Of a stretch of 64,000 bases of DNA, positions 58,080 through 64,000 are shown piece after piece. Source of the DNA: Amylolactobacillus amylophilus DSM 20533 = JCM 1125 (lineage in GTDB: Bacteria > Bacillota > Bacilli > Lactobacillales > Lactobacillaceae); assembly GCF_001936335.1 (NCBI RefSeq), contig NZ_CP018888.1:1426001-1490000 (forward strand), in the 5' to 3' direction. How positions within the stretch are numbered: the stretch's first letter is position 1; the number at the start of each line of letters is the position of its first letter. Under the pieces are notes generated by a model. That model did not search any database and was not told the DNA's origin. It saw only the letters and a list, made by a program, of their open reading frames with translations. The position numbers and the translations under genes are program-made.

Positions 58080-60011
58080 ATGAATCATATAAAAAAACAA
58101 AAAAATCGCTATATTACGGGCTATGACGGATTAAGGACATTTGGTGTGCTAGGGGTAATTCTGTACCACCTGAACCCAAATGTTTTCGTTGGTGGCTACC
58201 TAGGTGTACCCATTTTCTTTGCTGTGTCGGGCTATCTCGTGACAGATCACATGTTGGCTAGCTATCAGCAGACAGGACACTATGATAATAAAGGCTATTT
58301 GCTGCGCCGCATCAAGAAGATTTATCCACAACTATTAACTGTCTTGTTAGCATCCAGTGCCTACATTTTCATGTTCCAGCGAGACCTGCTGGCCAAACTC
58401 TACCAGATTTTCATCTCAAATGTACTGAATGTTTACAACTGGTGGCAGATTGCAAACGGTCAATCATACTTTGAACGCTTTGCTGGTCATGAATCGCCGT
58501 TTACACATCTCTGGACGCTCTCAATTGAGGGGCAATTCTACCTCATTTGGCCGCTAATTATCTTTCTCCTAGTACGCTATGTTAAGAAACCCGGCAGAAT
58601 GTTTGGCATTATGCTTGGTGTTTCGGTGTTATCTGCTGCTTTGATGGCTTTTTTATACCAACCGGGAGTTGACACAAGTAGAATCTATTACGGCACGGAT
58701 ACAAGACTATTTGCAATCTTACTTGGTGGTGCGCTTGCGGTTATCTGGCCGAGTACGCAATTACGGACGCATATTGCTAAAAGTGATCGACGCCTCTTAA
58801 ATACTATCGGAGCCGTTGCTGCACTTGGTATGTTGTTTCTGATTTTCTCGCCAATGATGGATCCGCAAAAGGCTCTAACATACCGTGGCGGGATGTTTAT
58901 TTTCTCGATTCTAACCGTCATCTTGATTGCTATCGTGGCTCATCCGGGAGCCGACTTTAACAGGTACCTCACTAACCCAATTTTCAAGTGGGTGGGTCAG
59001 CGAAGCTATGGAATTTACCTGTACCAGTTCCCAGTAATGATTTTCTTCGAGAATAAAGTCAAGGTGAATCCTTCAAATCAGATCATTGCGCAAATTATCG
59101 AGGTGCTGATTATTCTGGTAGTCTCTGATTTAGCTTACAGATTAATTGAACGTCCGCTCGGAAAGGTTACCTGGTCGAAGACCAGGCGTTACATCAAAAA
59201 TATCTTTGATTTTCATTCACCAAAGATATTCCGTAAAGTTGGCTTCGTCTTCGCTGTGCTAATCATATTGGTCGGTGCGAGTGCAATTATCGTGTCGCCA
59301 ACCGTGAAGGCTGCTGACCCCAATGACTCGCCGTTAGCTAAGCAGATAGCGAAGAATAAAGCAGAGGATAAAAAGCGGAATTCTGCCTTAATTAGACAGG
59401 CTAAGGAAGCTAAAAAGAAGAAAATTAATAAATCGGATCTATATAGGGAAGCCGAGCAGAATGCCAAAGAAAAACCAATTAACCGTGAGTTTGAACCATA
59501 TGGAATTTCGCAATTGCAACTGCAATTAGCACAGAAGCTGCCGGTAACGGCAATTGGCGATTCGGTAATGGCTGGTTCAAGTAATAATTTGAAGGTTATC
59601 TTTCCTCAGATGATTGTTGATGCATCTGTCTCACGCCAGCTCGTCAATTCATTTGACCTGGTTAACTCTTACAAACAAAAGGGTGCATTAAATGATACGG
59701 TCTTGATAGCACTCGGAACAAACGGTCCATTTACTAGTGATGATATGGCCCACATGATGCAGATTATCGGCCCATCTAGACGTGTATTCTGGATTAATAC
59801 TAAGGTGCCACGTCAGTGGCAGGGAGATGTTAATGAACTGCTCACCGAATCTGCTGCCAAGTATAGGAATCTCACCGTCATTGATTGGTACAAGTATTCA
59901 GTAAGTCACCAGGATTGGTTCTACGATGATCAGACACATCCAAGTCCTGATGGTTCGAAGTACTACACGGCATTTATTGCAAAAGAAATAATTAAAAATA
60001 CAAAATTTTAG
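58080..60011 (+). CDS. oatA: Peptidoglycan O-acetyltransferase-like protein (acyltransferase 3 plus SGNH domain)
   Basis: Likely transfers acetyl groups to the C6 hydroxyl of MurNAc, giving lysozyme resistance. The 643-residue protein has an N-terminal acyltransferase-3 membrane domain ([34 protein letters not shown]; about ten helices to residue 400) and an extracytoplasmic SGNH hydrolase domain with AIGDSVMAG (Ser near residue 494) and DQTHPSPDG (Asp-His). A Lys/Ala-rich linker (about 415-465) separates them. OatA is preferred over other acyltransferase-3 enzymes because of this fusion. No good ribosome-binding site is seen before ATG 58080. Confidence 0.9.
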   Translation: MNHIKKQKNRYITGYDGLRTFGVLGVILYHLNPNVFVGGYLGVPIFFAVSGYLVTDHMLASYQQTGHYDNKGYLLRRIKKIYPQLLTVLLASSAYIFMFQRDLLAKLYQIFISNVLNVYNWWQIANGQSYFERFAGHESPFTHLWTLSIEGQFYLIWPLIIFLLVRYVKKPGRMFGIMLGVSVLSAALMAFLYQPGVDTSRIYYGTDTRLFAILLGGALAVIWPSTQLRTHIAKSDRRLLNTIGAVAALGMLFLIFSPMMDPQKALTYRGGMFIFSILTVILIAIVAHPGADFNRYLTNPIFKWVGQRSYGIYLYQFPVMIFFENKVKVNPSNQIIAQIIEVLIILVVSDLAYRLIERPLGKVTWSKTRRYIKNIFDFHSPKIFRKVGFVFAVLIILVGASAIIVSPTVKAADPNDSPLAKQIAKNKAEDKKRNSALIRQAKEAKKKKINKSDLYREAEQNAKEKPINREFEPYGISQLQLQLAQKLPVTAIGDSVMAGSSNNLKVIFPQMIVDASVSRQLVNSFDLVNSYKQKGALNDTVLIALGTNGPFTSDDMAHMMQIIGPSRRVFWINTKVPRQWQGDVNELLTESAAKYRNLTVIDWYKYSVSHQDWFYDDQTHPSPDGSKYYTAFIAKEIIKNTKF

Positions 60012-60028
60012 CTTTGGATGGTTTTAGC

Positions 60029-60958
60029 ATGGAATTGGAATTTTTAGGAACGGGCGCTGGTGTACCAGCGAAGGGAAGAAATACTAGTAGTATCGCATTA
60101 AAGCTACTAGATGAATTAAATGAAATTTGGTTATTTGACTGTGGTGAAGCGACCCAGCATCAGATTCTCTCGACCAATATTCGCCCAAGAAAAATCACTA
60201 AGATATTCTTGACCCATCTTCATGGTGACCATATTTTTGGCTTACCAGGATTGATTGCATCTCGTTCTTTTCAAGGCGGTGAGGAACCGTTGACCATCTA
60301 TGGTCCGGCAAAAATCGCTGATTTTGTCAAAACAGCACTCCAAGTTTCTGGTTCAAAACTGAGTTATAAGATTAACTTTGTTCCGCTCGTTGATGATGGT
60401 CTCGTCCTCGAGAACGATAGTTTCAAGGTTTATGCACGGAAATTGGAACATCGGGTGCCAAGCTTTGGTTTCCGTGTCGAAGAGAAACCACGTCCAGGTG
60501 AGTTACTTATTGATCAGCTTAAGCAATTCGAAATTCCCTCTGGCCCAATCTACGGCAAGTTAAAGGCTGGAGAAATTGTTACGCTTTCTGACGGAAGGGT
60601 ACTTGACGGGAAGGATTTCATTGGCGTACCAAAGCCCGGTAGAATTGTGACCATCATCGGGGATACCAGACGTAACAAGAATATTGAGCTGTTGGCCAAA
60701 GACGCCGATGTGCTCGTGCATGAGGCAACATTTAGCCATGTTGAAGAAAGAATTGCCCATGCGTACTACCACTCTACAACAACGCAAGCCGCGTTGGTGG
60801 CTCAAAAAGCCCATGTTAAGAGATTAATTTTAACCCATATTTCTGCACGTTATACCGGTAAAAACGCGTATAATTTACAAAAAGAGGCCCGAAAAATATT
60901 TTCTAATTCACAAGTGGCGCGTGACTTTGATATGATAGAGATACCAATGAAAGGATAA
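60029..60958 (+). CDS. rnz: Ribonuclease Z
   Basis: Endonuclease that removes 3' trailers from tRNA precursors lacking encoded CCA. The 309-residue protein has the N-terminal [18 protein letters not shown], the metal-binding [13 protein letters not shown] (about residues 63-75), GDTRRNKN, and [20 protein letters not shown] with further ligands; it is of the short form. I prefer ATG 60029, spaced from GGATGG; the TTG at 60014 would add five residues. The SDR gene follows after 6 bases. Confidence 0.96.
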   Translation: MELEFLGTGAGVPAKGRNTSSIALKLLDELNEIWLFDCGEATQHQILSTNIRPRKITKIFLTHLHGDHIFGLPGLIASRSFQGGEEPLTIYGPAKIADFVKTALQVSGSKLSYKINFVPLVDDGLVLENDSFKVYARKLEHRVPSFGFRVEEKPRPGELLIDQLKQFEIPSGPIYGKLKAGEIVTLSDGRVLDGKDFIGVPKPGRIVTIIGDTRRNKNIELLAKDADVLVHEATFSHVEERIAHAYYHSTTTQAALVAQKAHVKRLILTHISARYTGKNAYNLQKEARKIFSNSQVARDFDMIEIPMKG

Positions 60959-60964
60959 ATAATT

Positions 60965-61759
60965 ATGGTTGAATCGCTGAGAGATAAGGTTGTTGTCGTA
61001 ACTGGTGCATCTAGTGGAATTGGGAAAGCCGTTGTCATGCAGGCCGCAGAACGAGGGGCGACGTTAGTTCTTCTGGCTCGTAACAAGGCAAAACTCGAGG
61101 AGGTCGCGGCAGAAGCCAGTGCGGTTTCTGGAACTGATGCGTTCATTTTACCGACTGATATCAGTAAAGCTGACGAGATTGATCATTCATTCGCCAAGTT
61201 GATTACAAAGGTCAAACGAATTGATGTGCTCGTAAACGCTGCTGGCTTTGGTGACTTCGAGGATTTCTTATCTACTGAACCTAAAGTAATCACGGACATG
61301 TTCCAGACGAATGTACTAGGACTCATGTATCTGACCAGACTTGTCGCACGTGTGATGATTGACCAGCAGGATGGACACGTGATTAATATCGCCTCAATGG
61401 CGGGGAAGATGCCAACGGTTAAGTCGGCTGCTTACTCAGCAAGTAAGGCAGCGGTGATTAGCTTTTCTGACGTCCTAAGGCTAGAGCTGAAACCATTTAA
61501 TATTCACGTGATGACCGTGAACCCTGGTCCAGTTTACACAAACTTTTTTGATATTGCTGATAAATCAGGGGAGTATGTTGATAACGTTGAGTGGCTCATG
61601 CTCGACCCAGACGATGTGGCGGCAAAGATTGTGGCCAATTTCGACAGTCGGAGAAGGGAACTTAATCTACCGCTTATTTTGGCAATTGCGGCTAAGTTCT
61701 ACCATTTATTCCCGTCTATCGGTGATTATCTATCTTTAAAGTTTGCGAGTGAGAAATAA
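60965..61759 (+). CDS. Short-chain dehydrogenase/reductase
   Basis: NAD(P)-dependent oxidoreductase of the classical SDR type; the substrate is unknown. The 264-residue protein has the cofactor motif TGASSGIGKAV (about residues 14-24), VNAAGFGDF, an active-site Ser in NIASMAG, and the catalytic Tyr157/Lys161 in YSASK. Genes of this group often follow rnz in lactobacilli and bacilli. AAAGGATAA precedes the ATG; the LapA-like gene begins 3 bases after the stop. Confidence 0.93.
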   Translation: MVESLRDKVVVVTGASSGIGKAVVMQAAERGATLVLLARNKAKLEEVAAEASAVSGTDAFILPTDISKADEIDHSFAKLITKVKRIDVLVNAAGFGDFEDFLSTEPKVITDMFQTNVLGLMYLTRLVARVMIDQQDGHVINIASMAGKMPTVKSAAYSASKAAVISFSDVLRLELKPFNIHVMTVNPGPVYTNFFDIADKSGEYVDNVEWLMLDPDDVAAKIVANFDSRRRELNLPLILAIAAKFYHLFPSIGDYLSLKFASEK

Positions 61760-61762
61760 GCT

Positions 61763-62158
61763 ATGAAAAATCAAAAGAAACTGGTATTGGGTCTTGTTAC
61801 CGTGCTACTTGTGGTGGTCTTTGCATTATTGAATACCAACCCAGCAAGCATCAACTTTGGTTTTACGCACCTAGATGTACCGCTGATTCTGTTAATAGTC
61901 CTCCTTTTACTAATCGGTGCCGGCGTAGCACTACTAATCGGTCGTGGTGAAGGTGAAGCCGCCAATAATAAAAAGCTGACACAGAAGCTGGCAGAACAAC
62001 GAAAAAAACTGAGCGAGGAACTGGGACAAAAACGCGCTGAATCAGAGAAAGTCTTGAATGAGCAGATTGCTGAACAGGAAAAGACAATTAGTGAGTTAAA
62101 GGCTCAACTGGCTAAATTTGAACAGAACGAAACGGATTCTAATTCACGAAATCAATAA
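61763..62158 (+). CDS. LapA-domain (DUF1049) membrane protein
   Basis: A 131-residue protein with two N-terminal membrane segments (residues about 8-25 and 38-62) joined by the conserved NTNPASINFGF motif, then a charged coiled coil rich in Gln, Glu and Lys to the end. This is the architecture of LapA/YrvD-type proteins, whose function is not well defined; envelope assembly is the suggested role in proteobacteria. It is probably co-transcribed with rnz and the SDR gene. No terminator follows. Confidence 0.88.
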   Translation: MKNQKKLVLGLVTVLLVVVFALLNTNPASINFGFTHLDVPLILLIVLLLLIGAGVALLIGRGEGEAANNKKLTQKLAEQRKKLSEELGQKRAESEKVLNEQIAEQEKTISELKAQLAKFEQNETDSNSRNQ

Positions 62159-62165
62159 AAATCAC

Positions 62166-62194
62166 TTGCTAATTAGCGGCAGTGATAGTATGAT
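62166..62194 (+). promoter_or_regulatory. Probable rpmF promoter
   Basis: TTGCTA (62166-62171), 17 bases, TATGAT (62189-62194). An inverted repeat ATCACT/AGTGAT (62161-62186) covers the -35 and spacer and could be an operator. Confidence 0.55.
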
Positions 62195-62268
62195 GTATTT
62201 CGTGAGTTGTTTATACACCGCTTAGTGATAAGTTTTCACGAAGATTATATAATAAAGGAGTTTTTGAC

Positions 62269-62454
62269 ATGGCAGTTCCAGCACGCAGAACATCAAAGCA
62301 AAAGAAGCGTCAACGTCGTGGACACATTAAATTGAGTGTTCCTTCAATGCATTATGATGCAACTATCGGCGAATACCGTTTGAGCCACAGAGTTTCACCA
62401 AGTGGTTACTACAAGGGTCGTCAAGTTGTTAACGCTGAACAAGAAAACAATTAA
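62269..62454 (+). CDS. rpmF: 50S ribosomal protein L32, cysteine-free form
   Basis: Large-subunit protein. The 61-residue chain starts [20 protein letters not shown] and is strongly basic. The zinc-binding CxxC pairs of many L32 proteins are absent: the first pair's region reads [11 protein letters not shown] and the second SPSGYY, so this is the zinc-independent form. AAGGAG precedes the ATG. A terminator follows directly. Confidence 0.97.
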   Translation: MAVPARRTSKQKKRQRRGHIKLSVPSMHYDATIGEYRLSHRVSPSGYYKGRQVVNAEQENN

Positions 62455-62457
62455 TTT

Positions 62458-62481
62458 AGACACCGGTAGGTGTCTTTTTTT
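62458..62481 (+). terminator. Rho-independent terminator after rpmF
   Basis: AGACACC, loop GGTA, GGTGTCT, then T's. Confidence 0.88.
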
Positions 62482-62513
62482 AGTTTAGAATAGTAATAAT
62501 ATGTGGTGAGTAA

Positions 62514-64000
62514 ATGAAACTGGCTATTTTAGAAACAAGCGACACACATGGATATATCTTCCCCGGAAATTATTTGGTGCGCGGCGATTACAGCGATTCT
62601 TTCGGCTTGTTACGGGCCAAAACCGTCTTTGATCAGGTCTATCACAGTTATGGGCGTGGACAAGTAGTAAGTATCGAAAATGGGGACACCCTACAGGGAT
62701 CTGCTCTAGCATCATATATGACGCACTTGAGAAGTAGCGCAGCAATTGCGGATTTTCAAAGTGCTTATAATGCACTGGATTATGACTTTGGGGTACTGGG
62801 TAATCACGACTTTAATTACGGAACTGAGTTGCTTACGGCAAATTTCGCGGTTGCCAACAGGAAACTGATTAATGCGAACATTATAGATAAATCAACACGC
62901 CAGCCATTTATGGGCGAAGAATTTGCGCTGATTGAGCGTGGCGGGCTGAAAATTGCCGTCATTGGTGTGACGACGAAATATATTCCTCATTGGGAGAGCC
63001 CAGCGCACATTCATAACTTAGAATTTCTGGATGTGGTTGACACCTTAAAGAGGATAGTTCCACAGGTACGAAAACATGCTGACTTGGTGATTGTCAGCTA
63101 TCACGGTGGCTTTGAAAGTGATTTAGTAACGGGTGAGCCGACTGAGCGGATAACTGGTGAGAATCAGGGCTACGCGATTTTACAAGAAGTCGCCGGAATT
63201 GACGTCTTACTTACTGGCCACCAACACCGTGAGATCGCAACGGTTGTCAATGATGTTGTGGTGGTCCAGCCGGGTTATCAGGCTAAAGATGTCACCATGG
63301 TTGAGATAGAGTATGAGTTTGAGGACGGCCAGGCTGTAATCAAGAAAAAAACACCGCAGCTACTTAAAACTGCTAATTATGAGGTGGAGCATAAACTACG
63401 TGATCAGCTAACGATGTTTAATGATGCTGTAGAAGATTGGCTTGATAAACCAGTTGGGTCACTCACGGAGCCGCTCAAACTGGAATCTGGTGCTAAAGCG
63501 CGCATCAATGATGATCCATATCTTAATTTTATTCATCAGGTCCAGTTAAGTCTCACGGATGCAGACATCTCAGCTGCTTCCATTATCAAAGAAGATGCTC
63601 CGGGACTACCTCAGCAGGTTTCTAAGCGGTATCTCTTACTGAATTATCCATATTCAAATCAATTAGTTAAGTTAGAGCTTAGCGGCGCCCAGTTGCGCAG
63701 TATTCTAGAATATACCGCAACGTTCTTTGTTAAGAATCAGCGGACTGGCGAGATTTCATTTGCCAAGAAATTCCTAGAACCCAAGTACCAGCTATATCAC
63801 TTTGATTCCTTCTATCCGATTAATTATCAGATTGAGGTTGATCGACCATTAGGCACGCGCGTCACGCGACTAGAATTTAATGGTCAGCCCATCACAGATC
63901 AACAAATATTCACACTCGTGGTCAGCAAGTACCGCGCCATGGGTGGTGGAACATATCCCGTTTATCCCGACTTGAAGATTGTGGCCGAGTACGAACCAGA
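62514..64000 (+). CDS. 5'-nucleotidase/metallophosphatase family protein, 3' truncated by window
   Basis: Metal-dependent phosphoesterase of the UshA/YunD group (5'-nucleotidase or 2',3'-cyclic phosphodiesterase). The frame stays open from ATG 62514 to the window end, giving 495 residues. It has the metal motifs ETSDTHGY (about residues 7-14), IENGDTLQG, LGNHDFNYG, VSYHGG and TGHQHRE, then a 5'-nucleotidase C-terminal domain from about residue 300. There is no signal peptide and no cell-wall anchor is visible, so it is probably cytoplasmic like YunD. A weak GGTGAG precedes the ATG. Substrate is not determined. Confidence 0.92.
   Translation, partial: MKLAILETSDTHGYIFPGNYLVRGDYSDSFGLLRAKTVFDQVYHSYGRGQVVSIENGDTLQGSALASYMTHLRSSAAIADFQSAYNALDYDFGVLGNHDFNYGTELLTANFAVANRKLINANIIDKSTRQPFMGEEFALIERGGLKIAVIGVTTKYIPHWESPAHIHNLEFLDVVDTLKRIVPQVRKHADLVIVSYHGGFESDLVTGEPTERITGENQGYAILQEVAGIDVLLTGHQHREIATVVNDVVVVQPGYQAKDVTMVEIEYEFEDGQAVIKKKTPQLLKTANYEVEHKLRDQLTMFNDAVEDWLDKPVGSLTEPLKLESGAKARINDDPYLNFIHQVQLSLTDADISAASIIKEDAPGLPQQVSKRYLLLNYPYSNQLVKLELSGAQLRSILEYTATFFVKNQRTGEISFAKKFLEPKYQLYHFDSFYPINYQIEVDRPLGTRVTRLEFNGQPITDQQIFTLVVSKYRAMGGGTYPVYPDLKIVAEYEP

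Noticed and set aside
62161-62186. ATCACT/AGTGAT hairpin as a terminator of the LapA-like gene
   Set aside because: No T tract follows, and it overlaps a good -35/-10 pair for rpmF.

Overview
The window is a piece of a Gram-positive chromosome from a lactic acid bacterium, most probably Lactobacillaceae. Three things point there: the gene order of the division cluster (murD-murG-divIB-ftsA-ftsZ-sepF-yggT-ylmH-divIVA-ileS), the block rpsO-rnjB-TPR-tuf-tig-clpX-engB, and family markers such as RNase J1/J2, RpoY, a DUF1831-like protein, prolyl iminopeptidase and T-box-controlled aminoacyl-tRNA synthetases. The species cannot be named from sequence reading alone. Nearly all genes are on the + strand, closely packed, with many 1-14 base overlaps and frequent GTG or TTG starts.

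Layout. 1-8322: end of the division and cell-wall cluster (MurD is cut by the window edge). 8340-11539: Ile T-box leader, ileS and a cold-shock-like gene. 11555-15822: Nudix hydrolase, small membrane protein, mtnN, then a cysteine desulfurase, a DUF1831-like protein and mnmA, which look like a tRNA 2-thiouridine unit. 15971-20604: prolyl iminopeptidase, histidine phosphatase, TPR protein, recD2. 20641-24213 (minus strand): lipid kinase, rpoY-rnjA, def. 24301-29510: pdhABCD with its own promoter and a cre-like site. 29616-32270: inositol-monophosphatase-family gene and typA. 32381-39910: ftsW, ylbG, rsmD, coaD, sepM, comEA, comEC, holA. 40214 and 40412: divergent rpsT and rpsO, the latter with a structured leader. 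40824-44801: rnjB, a TPR protein, tuf. 45055-46644: a decayed ABC exporter with two in-frame amber stops and a ruined Walker A motif. 46780-50113: tig, clpX, engB. 50202-52147: Arg T-box leader and argS. 52321-52488: a 55-residue minus-strand gene. 52565-54788: amino-acid ABC transporter. 54893-62454: uvrC, obgE, oatA, rnz, a short-chain dehydrogenase, a LapA-like protein, rpmF. 62514-64000: a 5'-nucleotidase-family metallophosphatase cut by the window end.

The genes are largely housekeeping: peptidoglycan synthesis and division, translation, RNA decay, pyruvate oxidation and protein quality control. I saw no phage, insertion sequence, CRISPR array, tRNA or rRNA. I found no convincing new multi-gene system. 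The most unusual items are the exporter pseudogene between tuf and tig, the DUF1831-like partner in the thiolation cluster, the paired cre-like sites between def and pdhA, the structured leaders (two T-boxes, the rpsO leader, hairpins before tuf and rpoY), and small proteins of unknown role.
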